A stretch of DNA of 32,528 nt from an uncultured Bacteroides sp. (GCA_900544075.1 UQTJ01000034.1:1-32528); one strand, 5' to 3'; counted from the first letter of the stretch, positions 8,244 to 16,855 are shown. A program made the numbers and translations. Notes: a model not told the origin generated them from the sequence alone.

Positions 8244-8777
8244 ATGGATTTACGTAATAGACTCCTTCAGCGTTTGAGTCAGGACGACATACACGAAATG
8301 TGTTTTCTCACTCAAGGTACGGAAAATGATAGTCTGAAAGAAGAACTATATACCCTGATATCTGATGAGGATGTCAGGGTTTCATATAATGCTTTGTGGG
8401 TGTTCACCTATTTTGATCTGTCGAACAATAAATGGTTGTATGCAAAGCATGACGAATTGATTGATAAGGCTATAGCTGAAAAGCATGAGGGAAAGAGACG
8501 TTTGCTTCTCACTCTTCTGTTGAGGCAGCCGTTTGAATGTGGCAATCTGCGTACCGATTTTATTGATTTCTGTTTTGAAACTATACAGTCATCGCACGAG
8601 TCGTATGCTAACCGTGCTTTGTGTATGAAGTTAGCTTATGAGCAGTGTAAGTTCTTTCCGGAGCTTCTGTCTGAATTAAGCAATTGTCTTGAAATAATAT
8701 CTACAGAGCCTTTATCTTCAGGACTGAAAACGGCTAAACGGAATGTGATGAAGAAGATATTGAAAGATGTACGGTAG
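8244..8777 (+). CDS. Hypothetical helical-repeat-like protein, coupled to the ABC-F gene
   Basis: This 177-residue protein is not recognised. Its pattern of leucine-rich amphipathic helices (for example DEDVRVSYNALWVF, GKRRLLLTLLLRQPF and SYANRALCMKLAYEQC) suggests a HEAT/ARM-like alpha solenoid. It has no signal peptide or membrane segment. The start is 3 bp after the ABC-F stop, so translation is probably coupled and the two may act together. A strong convergent terminator follows. Confidence 0.75.
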   Translation: MDLRNRLLQRLSQDDIHEMCFLTQGTENDSLKEELYTLISDEDVRVSYNALWVFTYFDLSNNKWLYAKHDELIDKAIAEKHEGKRRLLLTLLLRQPFECGNLRTDFIDFCFETIQSSHESYANRALCMKLAYEQCKFFPELLSELSNCLEIISTEPLSSGLKTAKRNVMKKILKDVR

Positions 8778-8824
8778 TGTGTAGATAATATTATATCTAT
8801 AGATTAAAAATGATTATAAAAATT

Positions 8825-8875
8825 TTAATCCGCTATATACTTCTTTGTTAGATGTATAAAGCGGATTAATTTTTT
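8825..8875. terminator. Bidirectional terminator between the ABC-F operon and engB
   Basis: TTAATCCGC (8825-8833) pairs perfectly with GCGGATTAA (8861-8869). The stem can continue inward through TATAC/GTATA (8836-8840 and 8854-8858). T runs follow on the plus side, and AAAATTTT precedes on the other side. It serves the two convergent operons. Confidence 0.85.
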
Positions 8876-9479
8876 ATTGTTCTTTCAGTGACTTGTTTAT
8901 ACTGTCTATATAGTCAAGTATCTCCTGTCGTCCGGTGCCGTTTTCAGATGAAGAAACAAAATGAGGAGGGAGTTCTTCCCATTGTTCTTTCAGTTTGTTA
9001 AGGTAGTTGTTTACATTCTGTCGTGTTTTGCCTACACTCTGTTTGTCTGCTTTTGTAAAGATTATAGCGAACGGAACACCGTTTTCGCCCAGCCATTCTA
9101 TGAATTCAAGGTCAATTTTCTGTGGCTCATGACGGCTGTCGATAAGTACAAAAAGGCAGGTGAGCTGTTCACGTTCAAGAACGTAATATTCGATAAGGTT
9201 CTTGATTTTCTCCATCATCTTCTTGCCTCTAAGAGCGAATCCGTAACCGGGAAGGTCTACAAGAAACCATTCCTTATTGATAAGGAAATGGTTGATGAGC
9301 AGAGTTTTACCAGGTGTAGAGGATGTCATTGCAAGTTTTGGATTCTTTGTCAACATATTGATGAGGCTGGATTTGCCTACGTTGGAACGACCGATGAAAG
9401 CATATTCCGGAATATCCGACTTTGGACACATATCAGCTCTTGAGCTGCTTATTGTGAATTCTGCACTTTTTATTTCCAT
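8874..9479 (-). CDS. engB: Ribosome biogenesis GTP-binding protein EngB/YihA/YsxC
   Basis: This is a 201-residue single-domain GTPase of the TrmE-Era-EngA-YihA class, needed for large-subunit maturation in characterised bacteria. The G1 motif GRSNVGKSS is at 30-38. The switch I region STPGKTLLINHF, G3 motif VDLPGYGFA (about 74-82) and G4 motif FTKADK (141-146) are intact. The length is normal. It is downstream of a symporter gene with a 55-bp AT-rich spacer, so it may be cotranscribed or have its own promoter. The stop codon overlaps the T run of the convergent terminator. Confidence 0.96.
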   Translation of the reverse strand: MEIKSAEFTISSSRADMCPKSDIPEYAFIGRSNVGKSSLINMLTKNPKLAMTSSTPGKTLLINHFLINKEWFLVDLPGYGFALRGKKMMEKIKNLIEYYVLEREQLTCLFVLIDSRHEPQKIDLEFIEWLGENGVPFAIIFTKADKQSVGKTRQNVNNYLNKLKEQWEELPPHFVSSSENGTGRQEILDYIDSINKSLKEQ

Positions 9480-9534
9480 ATATGTATATGAGTTTTTAAG
9501 TTTTTGAGTTTGTTGATTCTGTTCTGTAATGACA
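9480..9534 (-). repeat. AT-rich leader repeat before engB
   Basis: Read on the minus strand, this spacer carries AACTTAAAAACTCAT (9488-9502), identical to the word before the ABC-F gene and in the same orientation relative to the downstream ATG. Confidence 0.55.
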
Positions 9535-10989
9535 CTAATGTACTTTCTTATTTATACTCAATGCTGCAAGTCCCATGAATGTGAGAAGGCCGTTGAACAT
9601 CAGCATTTCATAACCGAACTTATATCCTGTGGCATTGAAAGTTAAGGTATCAATCATATAACAAACCACAGGCGATGCGATTGCTATGTATGGAACGTAC
9701 CTGTCGCGAGGTTTCAGTTTTGTAAACAGACCGAAACAGAACAGCCCTAACAGTGGGCCGTATGTATAAGATGCCAAAGTATAGATAGTATCTATTACGC
9801 TTTGACTGTCTATAGCCTCAAAAATCAGTATGCATATCACGAATATAGTACTAATACCGATGTGTGTGATTTTTCTTATTCTGACAGCTTCATTTTCTTT
9901 TAGCTTGTCTGTATTGAGAATATCAATACAGAAACTTGTGGTCAGTGCTGCCAATGCCGAATCGGCACTTGAGAATGCAGCAGCTATAATTCCTATGGTG
10001 AAGAACACAAGGACGGCATATCCGAGGTGTCCGCCTGCCGCAAACATCGGAAGTAGGTCGTCGCCTTTGGCCGGGATGGCTATGTTCATCTGTGTGGCTG
10101 CCACCATAAGCAGAATTCCCAATGAAAGGAAGAGCAGGTTTACCGGTACGAATGATATTCCGTAGCAGTACATATTCTTTTGTGCCTCTTTGAGATTACG
10201 GCATGAGAGGTTTTTCTGCATCATATCCTGATCGAGTCCGGTCATTACTATGGTTATGAATATTCCACTGAAGAACTGTTTGAAAAAGTTCTGCTTAGAC
10301 TGCCAGTCGTCGAAAACGAATATTCGGCTTTCGCTGCTATTCTTTATGGTGTCTATCACTCCTCCAAAGTTCAGATTCAGTTTGTCTGCCACATTATATA
10401 ATATCAGCCCTAAGGCAAGCAGCAGACACAATGTCTGCAAGCTGTCAGTCCAAACAATTGTACGGATTCCGCTTTTGTGAGTGTATAGCCATATCAGTGC
10501 TACAGTTCCTATGGCTGTAACGGCAAACGGTATATTGTATGCATCGAAAACATAGTGTTGCAGGATTATACATACAAGATAGAGTCTGGCTGCTGCTCCA
10601 AGCATCTTTGATATGAGGAAAAATGAGGCTCCTGTCTTATATGAGTATCTGCCAATTCTTTGTCCAAGGTATGTATATATGGACGTGAGATTCAGCCTGT
10701 AATATAAAGGAAGGAGTACGTGTGCTATTATCAGATACCCGAAAAAGAAGCCCATACACGTCTGCATGTATGTCATATCAATGTTCTTTACCATACCTGG
10801 TACTGATACGAATGTAACTCCCGATAGTGATGCTCCTATCATTCCGAATGACACTATGTACCATGGCGACTGTCTGTTGCCGCGGAAGAAAGCATCATTG
10901 TCTGAATGGCTGTGGGCTGTGATGCGGGATATGCCGAGAAGTATCCCGAAATAGATTATTATTGTTATTAGAATAAATATTCCGTTCAT
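9535..10989 (-). CDS. Sodium/solute symporter (SSS family)
   Basis: This 484-residue integral membrane protein has about 13 predicted segments and the SSS family pattern. Features include an early RGNRQSPWYIVSFGMIGAS, SGVTFVSVPG, and the conserved SSADSALAALTTSF around the middle-to-late part. The substrate could be a sugar, amino acid or other organic solute and cannot be told from sequence. The ATG at 10989 is preferred over the one 8 codons upstream because the latter lies in the promoter/-7 area (TATCTTTG at 11011-11018). It is transcribed divergently from recR and may be cotranscribed with engB. Confidence 0.9.
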   Translation of the reverse strand: MNGIFILITIIIYFGILLGISRITAHSHSDNDAFFRGNRQSPWYIVSFGMIGASLSGVTFVSVPGMVKNIDMTYMQTCMGFFFGYLIIAHVLLPLYYRLNLTSIYTYLGQRIGRYSYKTGASFFLISKMLGAAARLYLVCIILQHYVFDAYNIPFAVTAIGTVALIWLYTHKSGIRTIVWTDSLQTLCLLLALGLILYNVADKLNLNFGGVIDTIKNSSESRIFVFDDWQSKQNFFKQFFSGIFITIVMTGLDQDMMQKNLSCRNLKEAQKNMYCYGISFVPVNLLFLSLGILLMVAATQMNIAIPAKGDDLLPMFAAGGHLGYAVLVFFTIGIIAAAFSSADSALAALTTSFCIDILNTDKLKENEAVRIRKITHIGISTIFVICILIFEAIDSQSVIDTIYTLASYTYGPLLGLFCFGLFTKLKPRDRYVPYIAIASPVVCYMIDTLTFNATGYKFGYEMLMFNGLLTFMGLAALSINKKVH

Positions 10990-11010
10990 GCGATTAGTAA
11001 TATTAAAGCA

Positions 11011-11018
11011 CAAAGATA
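11011..11018 (-). promoter_or_regulatory. -7 box for the symporter gene
   Basis: TATCTTTG on the minus strand lies 21 bp before the chosen ATG. A second, opposite box is only 13 bp away, forming a compact divergent promoter. No clear -33 is seen. Confidence 0.5.
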
Positions 11019-11031
11019 ATCAGATTTTTTG

Positions 11032-11039
11032 TATTTTTG
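11032..11039 (+). promoter_or_regulatory. -7 box for the recR operon
   Basis: TATTTTTG matches TAnnTTTG, 57 bp before the recR ATG. The leader in between is an AT-rich repeat-like stretch with CTAACA and ACAAACTTAAAAA words. Confidence 0.5.
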
Positions 11040-11096
11040 CATCTTGTCGTAAACTAACAGATTTACAAACCTAAAAACTAACAAACTTAAAAAATA

Positions 11097-11714
11097 ATGA
11101 ACCAACAATATCCGTCTGTACTTTTAGAAAAGGCCGTCGATGAGTTTTCGCGTTTGCCGGGAATCGGGAGGAAGACAGCCATGCGTCTGGTACTTCATCT
11201 TCTTCGTCAGGATACAGAAACTGTTGAGGCTTTTGGCAATGCTATCGTTACTCTGAAGCGCGAGGTCAAATACTGTAAGGTCTGTCATAATATTTCAGAC
11301 ACTGACGTATGTCGAATCTGTTCTACACCTTCGCGCGATTCGTCTATAGTGTGTGTGGTAGAGAATATCCGCGATGTGATGGCTGTAGAGAATACCCAGC
11401 AGTTCAACGGGCTGTATCATGTGCTCGGTGGGGTAATTTCACCTATGGATGGAGTAGGGCCGGGAGACCTTCAGATAGACAGTCTGATAGACCGAGTAAA
11501 AGCCGGTGGGGTGAAGGAGATTATACTTGCACTCAGTTCAACTATGGAGGGCGACAGTACCAATTTCTATATATTCCGTAAGTTGAGTGGGCTTGACGTA
11601 AAGATATCAGTAATTTCCAGAGGTATCTCTATCGGAGATGAGCTTCAATATACTGACGAAGTAACTTTGGGACGTTCGATAGTAAATAGAATAGAGTTTA
11701 CAGGTAATATGTAA
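11097..11714 (+). CDS. recR: Recombination protein RecR
   Basis: This 205-residue protein has the full RecR layout. A helix-hairpin-helix with RLPGIGRKTAMR lies at 19-30. A C4 zinc finger uses Cys60, Cys63, Cys72 and Cys75. The Toprim domain starts at IVCVVEN (about 84), with YHVLGGVISPMDGVGP and the acidic residues expected of the fold. RecR works with RecO/RecF to load RecA on gapped DNA. It leads a three-gene plus-strand unit with a membrane protein and a GNAT enzyme, neither obviously linked to recombination. Confidence 0.97.
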   Translation: MNQQYPSVLLEKAVDEFSRLPGIGRKTAMRLVLHLLRQDTETVEAFGNAIVTLKREVKYCKVCHNISDTDVCRICSTPSRDSSIVCVVENIRDVMAVENTQQFNGLYHVLGGVISPMDGVGPGDLQIDSLIDRVKAGGVKEIILALSSTMEGDSTNFYIFRKLSGLDVKISVISRGISIGDELQYTDEVTLGRSIVNRIEFTGNM

Positions 11715-11730
11715 TTATAAATACAAGAAT

Positions 11731-12198
11731 ATGATGGAAAAAAAGATAAAGGCACTTCTAACGTTACTTAAAATAGAATTCTATGCCATGTGGGTGATTG
11801 TCATAGGATTGATAGCAGGATATGAGTGTGGAATCCTGGAAGAAGGAGTGTTGATAGGTAATGATAACGCTATGTATGTGGCACAGCTGACCGGTGTTCT
11901 GCTGGCCATATGTCTGATACCAATGTCATTGCGTATCTTCAATCTGTCGCTTACCAAATATATCAAAACTCTTAATATAGAGAATGCACTCAAGAGTTAT
12001 CGTCGATGGAGTGAGGTGAGGATTATTCTTTTGCTTGTTGTGGCAGTGTTTAATATCTCATTGTATTATTGGACAATGGATAATACCGGACTGTTATGTG
12101 GCGGTATGGCCGTATTGGCTTCTATGTTTTGTATTCCTGGCAAAAAGCGTATTCTGTCCGAACTTGATTTGACTAAAGAAGAAGAGGAGGAAGTATGA
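11731..12198 (+). CDS. Small membrane protein of unknown function (about 4 TM)
   Basis: The 155-residue product has hydrophobic segments near 18-40, 48-68, 94-112 and 119-134, with a basic loop after the second and a very acidic C-terminus (KEEEEEV). The family is not recognised. The gene follows recR by 16 bp and overlaps the next gene by 4 bp (ATGA), so it sits inside an operon. Tandem ATG codons at the start leave a one-residue ambiguity. Confidence 0.75.
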   Translation: MMEKKIKALLTLLKIEFYAMWVIVIGLIAGYECGILEEGVLIGNDNAMYVAQLTGVLLAICLIPMSLRIFNLSLTKYIKTLNIENALKSYRRWSEVRIILLLVVAVFNISLYYWTMDNTGLLCGGMAVLASMFCIPGKKRILSELDLTKEEEEEV

Positions 12199-12713
12199 TT
12201 CAAAGTATTACTCTCCGTGCGCCAGAACCTGAAGACCTGGAGGTTATGCTGGCTATAGAAAATGACCAGGACCTGTGGACTCATAACAGTGAAAACACCG
12301 GACCATATACGCGCTACCAGATGAAACAGTATATAGCCGGCAATACCAACGATATATATACTGACAGACAGCTTAGGTTGATGATTTCATTGCCTGACGG
12401 GAAAATAGCCGGTATAGTGGATGTGTTCGATTTTGATGTCCGCAACAGTAAGGCCGAAGTGGGTATAGTTGTTTTGCGTGATTTTCGTGGAAGAGGAATA
12501 GGCCGTAATGCTCTTCGTTTGATGGAGGAGCATTGTTTTGATTTCTTGGGGATACATCAGATTTATGCTTATGTAAGATGTGATAATGAAGCTGCGCTCA
12601 ATGTATTCCGTTCTTGTGGATTTACAGAAGCAGCCGTACTTAAGTCGTGGATTCGCCGTGGGCAGAAGTATTATGATGTCTGTATGTTCCAGAAATTTGC
12701 AGAACCTCAATAG
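12195..12713 (+). CDS. GNAT-family N-acetyltransferase (SpeG-like overall)
   Basis: This 172-residue protein shows the GNAT acetyl-CoA binding motif A, VLRDFRGRGIGRNALRLMEE (about 95-114), and the late motif YAYVRCDNEAALNVFRSCGF. The N-terminus ITLRAPEPEDLE and C-terminus RRGQKYYDVCMFQ resemble polyamine or ribosomal-protein acetyltransferases such as SpeG, but the substrate is uncertain. Its ATG overlaps the upstream stop (ATGA), indicating translational coupling. It ends 8 bp from the convergent YqgE gene with no evident terminator between. Confidence 0.9.
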   Translation: MIQSITLRAPEPEDLEVMLAIENDQDLWTHNSENTGPYTRYQMKQYIAGNTNDIYTDRQLRLMISLPDGKIAGIVDVFDFDVRNSKAEVGIVVLRDFRGRGIGRNALRLMEEHCFDFLGIHQIYAYVRCDNEAALNVFRSCGFTEAAVLKSWIRRGQKYYDVCMFQKFAEPQ

Positions 12714-12721
12714 ACTGTTTG

Positions 12722-13312
12722 TCAATTCATTGATGGAATAGCCGGATATTTTGCCCATGTACAGTATGGCTCTCCCATATCGTTGAGAGTGTTTTGCCAT
12801 AATGTTCTGTAGTTTTCCTTGAACAGTCTGTTTTTTGAAAGTTCGCTTACAATCCAAGTGTCTTCATCCATTTCGGCTTGCAGCTGTCCTTTTCCCCATC
12901 CGGCATATCCAAGATAGAATCGTACCCTGTCTTCGTATTTTCTACCAGACTTGATATAATCCAGCATCTGATTGAAATCACCGTTCATAAACAAACCGTT
13001 GCCAAGAGGGAGTGAATCTTTTATTTCTTCAATGTCATGTATGAAGAACATTGTGTCACGCCCCACAGGTCCTCCTTTATATACCGGTATTGAAGGAAGG
13101 TCATTAAGGTCTTTTACGAGGTCATTCAATGAAACGTGATAGCGGAAATCCTTGTTAAGTATCACTCCCATATCTCCATTTTCATCGTGATTTACCATAA
13201 GAATCACTGTACGTGAGAAATGATAGTCATTAAGAAGTGGAGATGCAATAATAATTCTGCCTTGGCTTGGGGCTATATTATTTGATTTTACTTGAAATAT
13301 GTCTTCGTACAT
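12722..13312 (-). CDS. YqgE/AlgH family protein (DUF179)
   Basis: The 196-residue protein carries the family signatures: GRIIIASPLLNDYHFSRTV near the start, VNHDENGDMGVILNK, PVYKGGPVGRDTMFFIH in the middle, and FYLGYAGWGKGQLQAEM with a following WIV. The function is poorly understood; AlgH was named for an effect on alginate regulation in Pseudomonas. The length is normal. It is the second gene after a Pat-like acetyltransferase, 19 bp apart, and is probably cotranscribed with it. Confidence 0.93.
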   Translation of the reverse strand: MYEDIFQVKSNNIAPSQGRIIIASPLLNDYHFSRTVILMVNHDENGDMGVILNKDFRYHVSLNDLVKDLNDLPSIPVYKGGPVGRDTMFFIHDIEEIKDSLPLGNGLFMNGDFNQMLDYIKSGRKYEDRVRFYLGYAGWGKGQLQAEMDEDTWIVSELSKNRLFKENYRTLWQNTLNDMGEPYCTWAKYPAIPSMN

Positions 13313-13331
13313 TTTGTTTCTGTTTTTATGG

Positions 13332-13826
13332 TTAAAGAATCAATTCATAGTCTATCACGTCTAAATATCTTCCGAACTTCATTCCTACTTTCTTGAAATG
13401 TGATACACGTTCGAAACCTAATCTTTCATGGAGTTTGAAACTGCTCTCGTTACCTTCCGTGATGCATGCTATAAGTGCAAGGTAGTTTCTTTTACGGCAT
13501 ATGCTGATAAGTTCCTCCATAAGTGCTTTCCCGATTCCCTTGCCTGTATATTCCGGTGAAATGTAGACTGTAGTTTCAAGTGTACGGCTGTAAGCATCTT
13601 TTTCTTTCCATGGATGAACATAGCAATATCCGGCTATATTGCCTTCCGGTGTTCTGTAGACCAAGTATGGGTAAGATGATGAAAGCGACTGAATGCGTTC
13701 GGACATTTTTTCTACATTCCATTCTTCCGTATCGAATGTAGCTACACTTTCACGTACAAAGTAGTTGTATATAGCAGTTATCTGTATTGCATCTGATGTT
13801 GATACTTCAGTTATCATATTCTTCAT
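13332..13826 (-). CDS. GNAT acetyltransferase, phosphinothricin-acetyltransferase-like
   Basis: This 164-residue protein resembles Pat/MddA enzymes that acetylate the amino group of phosphinothricin, methionine sulfoximine or similar amino acids. Typical parts are ITAIYNYFVRESVATFD near the start, YCYVHPWKEKDAYSRTLETT, the acetyl-CoA loop YTGKGIGKALMEELI and SFKLHERLGFERV. The natural substrate is uncertain. Starts at 13826 and 13817 are both possible, differing by 3 residues. TATATTTG at 13842-13849 on the minus strand is a plausible -7 box, although it is close to the first ATG. Confidence 0.88.
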   Translation of the reverse strand: MKNMITEVSTSDAIQITAIYNYFVRESVATFDTEEWNVEKMSERIQSLSSSYPYLVYRTPEGNIAGYCYVHPWKEKDAYSRTLETTVYISPEYTGKGIGKALMEELISICRKRNYLALIACITEGNESSFKLHERLGFERVSHFKKVGMKFGRYLDVIDYELIL

Positions 13827-13841
13827 ATTTCAATATTATAA

Positions 13842-13849
13842 CAAATATA
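13842..13849 (-). promoter_or_regulatory. -7 box for the Pat-like/YqgE operon
   Basis: TATATTTG on the minus strand fits TAnnTTTG, 15 bp before the first possible ATG. A TTG lies 22 nt further up, slightly outside normal spacing. Confidence 0.4.
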
Positions 13850-13985
13850 ATGAAAGTTGAATGCAGAAAAACAAGCTTGCTTGATTTTTTTGCTAAAACG
13901 CATTCTATATTATTCAAATATACGGAAAATCTTTTATACATATACCTAAAAGTATGTATTTTGCTATTAATATACAGTGATAAGC

Positions 13986-14015
13986 TTGCTGTCAGTGGTA
14001 TTTTGTGTATCTTTG
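13986..14015 (+). promoter_or_regulatory. Promoter of the His-rich protein/TonB receptor unit
   Basis: TTG at 13986-13988, a 19-nt gap and TATCTTTG at 14008-14015 give a good -33/-7 match. The ATG is at 14054. Confidence 0.6.
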
Positions 14016-14053
14016 CATCCGAAATCAAAAAAATGGAAATATTATAAAGGATT

Positions 14054-14413
14054 ATGACTATAAACACTCGTACATGGATTAGGACAACTGCTTCGTTGTT
14101 TCTCACTGTATTTGTGGTGTACTATGCCATAATCTCTGCTTATGCCCACGTACACGTAGTGAACGGTGTAATGGTGGTGCATTCGCATCCATTTTCGGAC
14201 CAGCACACACATACAGCAGGACAGACTTTAGTTCTTCATTATCTCACTGATTTCCATTCGTTGGAAGCGTCTGGTTCTCAGCTTGTGTGTTCACCGTTTC
14301 AGCCGGTATTTCTTATTGATTATACAGAACATGTTCCTACATGTCTGTTGCCGGAGTTCGAGTCCGGCGTAGGTCTTCGCGCACCTCCTTATTCTTCATT
14401 TCATTTAGTTTAA
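14054..14413 (+). CDS. Small His-rich membrane-anchored/exported protein
   Basis: This 119-residue protein has one hydrophobic segment at about 12-31, acting as anchor or signal, directly followed by a dense His region: AHVHVVNGVMVVHSHPF, then DQHTHT, with later His62 and His68. Histidines at 32, 34, 43, 45, 51 and 53 could bind Zn, Cu or Ni in the periplasm. The C-terminus ends with LRAPPYSSFHLV. I have seen similar short proteins next to TonB receptors in this phylum but cannot name the family. It lies 103 bp upstream of the receptor gene in the same direction. The metal-binding role is inference. Confidence 0.78.
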   Translation: MTINTRTWIRTTASLFLTVFVVYYAIISAYAHVHVVNGVMVVHSHPFSDQHTHTAGQTLVLHYLTDFHSLEASGSQLVCSPFQPVFLIDYTEHVPTCLLPEFESGVGLRAPPYSSFHLV

Positions 14414-14516
14414 TAAGACATCAATAATGGTGTCCTGACTCTTCGTGTCCGTAATTCTTTATGGATATGAGACAATATGTCGTAACTTTTTATCAATTTA
14501 AAATTTTAAGAAAGAA

Positions 14517-16838
14517 ATGAAGAAATTTACAATATTCATTTCGACTTTGGTGTGCGCTATAGTAAGTATGGCTGCCGGAGTCGATAACAGCCCAGTGAAA
14601 GAGGGTAACGTAATAACAGGACATGTAATAGAAAAAGGTACAGAAAACAGTCTTCCATATGCCACAGTATTGATAGTTGAAACAGGTGCCGGAACAGTGA
14701 CGGATGCAGACGGATATTTCAAACTGAAGAAAGTTCCTGCCGGAAAATATACTCTTAAAGTAAATTCTGTGGGATATGCACAGCAGACTAAAGAGGTGAA
14801 TGTGAGCAACGAATATACTGTAGATGTACATTTTGTACTTTCTGAAGAAACTATAATGACAGATGAAGTAGTGGTTTCTGCCAACAGAAATGAAACAAGC
14901 AGAAAACTCGCTCCGGTTGTTGTGAACGTAATGAATAACAAGTTGTTCGAGATGGTGAACTCTACTGACTTGGCAAAATCGTTGAGTTATCAGTCGGGAT
15001 TACGCGTTGAGAATAACTGTCAGAACTGCGGATTCCCTCAGGTACGTATCAATGGTCTTGAAGGTCCATACTCTCAGATACTTATCAATAGCCGTCCGGT
15101 GATGAGTGCATTGTCGGGGGTATATGGTCTTGAGCAGATTCCAGTGAATATGATTGAGAGAGTAGAGGTGGTTCGTGGCGGCGGCTCGGCTCTTTTTGGT
15201 GCAAATGCCGTTGGTGGTACTATCAATATCATTACGAAAGACCCAGTGAACAATTCTTTCCAGGTTTCTACCAATATGTCTAATCTCGGTGGTAAATCCT
15301 GGGAACAGTATATGGGAGCAAATGCTTCGCTTGTATCTTCTGACAATACATACGGTATAGCGTTGTATCAATCATACAGAAACAGAAATCCGTATGATGC
15401 TGATGGCGATGGCTTTTCTGAACTTGGAAAATTGAACATGAATACTTTCGGACTTAGAGCATATTATCGTCCTACTCATTTCAGCCGTATCAGCTTGGAA
15501 TATCATACTACAAATGAATTCAGACGTGGAGGAAGCAATTTCAATCTTCAGCCTCATGAGGCAGATATCTGCGAGCAGACTAAGCACATTATTAATAGCG
15601 GTGGTTTGACATACGATGTATTTTTCAATGAATACCGTCATAAACTCTCTGTTTATGGTTCTGTTCAACATACTGACAGAAACAGCTATTATGGTACTCA
15701 GGAACTTGATGATCCGGGTAAAGCATACGGGACTACTGATGATTTGACTGCCGTAGGTGGAGCCATGTATGTTGGCAATATGGACAACTGTCTTTTCTCT
15801 CCGGCTACTTTCACCGGTGGTCTGGAATATCAGTATAATACATTGCACGATATAATGGCAGGATATAACCGCGACCTAAAACAGGATGTGAAAGTGGCAA
15901 GTGCCTATGCTCAGAATGAGTGGAAGATGGATAAGTTCACTTTATTGGCTGGATTCCGTCTTGACAAGCATAATCTTGTGGATAATGTGATTTTCAGTCC
16001 TCGAGTAAATGCGCTGTGGAAACCATCGGATAATATACAGGGACGTTTGACATGGTCTACAGGTTTCCGTGCTCCACAGGCTTATGATGAAGATTTGCAC
16101 GTAGCTGCCGTTGGTGGTGAGGCTATGATAATCCGTCTGGCCGAGGGATTGAAACCGGAGCGTTCAAACAGTCTCAGCGGTTCGGTGGACTGGAGTGCTT
16201 CATTCGGACATTTTCAGTCAAACCTTTTGATTGAAGGCTTCTACACTATGCTTAACGATGTATTCTATCTTAAGAAAATAGGTGAGGGTGAACAGCAGGG
16301 TACAACTATCCAGGAGCGCTGTAACGGTCGTGGTGCGAGAGTATATGGAGCAAATATCGACTATAAGATAGCTCATGGCAGAGAGGCACAGTTGCAGTTG
16401 GGTTTCACTGCACAACAGAGCAAATATACAGAGGCTGTTTACTGGAGTGAGGATGCTGATGTTGCGCCTACAAAGAAGATGACACGTACTCCTGACCTTT
16501 ACGGATACTTCACGTTTACTTCAGCTCCATTTAGAAACAAGAATTTCGATTTCTCACTCTCAGGTGTATATACAGGACGAATGCTTGTTCCACACTTTGC
16601 CGGTTATATCGAGAAAGATGTCCTTGAAAAGACTCCGAATTTCATGGAACTGAATCTGAAACTGAACTATACATTTGTATTGAACGACCATCTGAAACTT
16701 CAGTTGAATGGTGGGGTTAACAATATGTTCAATGCTTTCCAGAAAGATTTGGACAAAGGTATAGGACGTGACTCAAAATATTTCTACGGTCCTACACAGC
16801 CAAGAACTATATTTATCGGAATAAAGTTCTTCAATTAA
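14517..16838 (+). CDS. TonB-dependent outer membrane receptor with a CxxC plug motif
   Basis: The 773-residue protein begins with a signal peptide (about 1-20). A CarboxypepD_reg-like domain follows (about 32-110; VITGHVIEK and DADGYFKLKKVPAGKYTL). The TonB box region TDEVVVSANR is near 115-124. The plug domain carries RVENNCQNCGF with Cys168 and Cys171, then RINGLEGPYSQILINSRP and VEVVRGGGSALFGANAVGG. The beta barrel fills the rest and ends with an aromatic-rich C-terminus (FIGIKFFN). It is shorter than SusC-type receptors and has no SusD partner. With the His-rich gene upstream, metal or metallophore/haem uptake is the best guess. The substrate is not shown by sequence. Confidence 0.93.
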   Translation: MKKFTIFISTLVCAIVSMAAGVDNSPVKEGNVITGHVIEKGTENSLPYATVLIVETGAGTVTDADGYFKLKKVPAGKYTLKVNSVGYAQQTKEVNVSNEYTVDVHFVLSEETIMTDEVVVSANRNETSRKLAPVVVNVMNNKLFEMVNSTDLAKSLSYQSGLRVENNCQNCGFPQVRINGLEGPYSQILINSRPVMSALSGVYGLEQIPVNMIERVEVVRGGGSALFGANAVGGTINIITKDPVNNSFQVSTNMSNLGGKSWEQYMGANASLVSSDNTYGIALYQSYRNRNPYDADGDGFSELGKLNMNTFGLRAYYRPTHFSRISLEYHTTNEFRRGGSNFNLQPHEADICEQTKHIINSGGLTYDVFFNEYRHKLSVYGSVQHTDRNSYYGTQELDDPGKAYGTTDDLTAVGGAMYVGNMDNCLFSPATFTGGLEYQYNTLHDIMAGYNRDLKQDVKVASAYAQNEWKMDKFTLLAGFRLDKHNLVDNVIFSPRVNALWKPSDNIQGRLTWSTGFRAPQAYDEDLHVAAVGGEAMIIRLAEGLKPERSNSLSGSVDWSASFGHFQSNLLIEGFYTMLNDVFYLKKIGEGEQQGTTIQERCNGRGARVYGANIDYKIAHGREAQLQLGFTAQQSKYTEAVYWSEDADVAPTKKMTRTPDLYGYFTFTSAPFRNKNFDFSLSGVYTGRMLVPHFAGYIEKDVLEKTPNFMELNLKLNYTFVLNDHLKLQLNGGVNNMFNAFQKDLDKGIGRDSKYFYGPTQPRTIFIGIKFFN

Positions 16839-16855
16839 GTTCCGTTTGATAACTA

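Noticed and set aside
13807..14106. Minus-strand frame of 99 codons between the Pat-like gene and the His-rich gene
   Set aside because: It covers the divergent promoters and the start of the His-rich gene, and is AT-driven with no recognisable motif.
14414..14516. Riboswitch (for example cobalamin) between the His-rich gene and the TonB receptor
   Set aside because: Only 103 bp, and no conserved B12-box-like or other riboswitch core was recognised.
15000..15848. Minus-strand frames (90-158 codons) opposite the TonB receptor
   Set aside because: Shadow frames of a well-supported TonB receptor; no independent signal.
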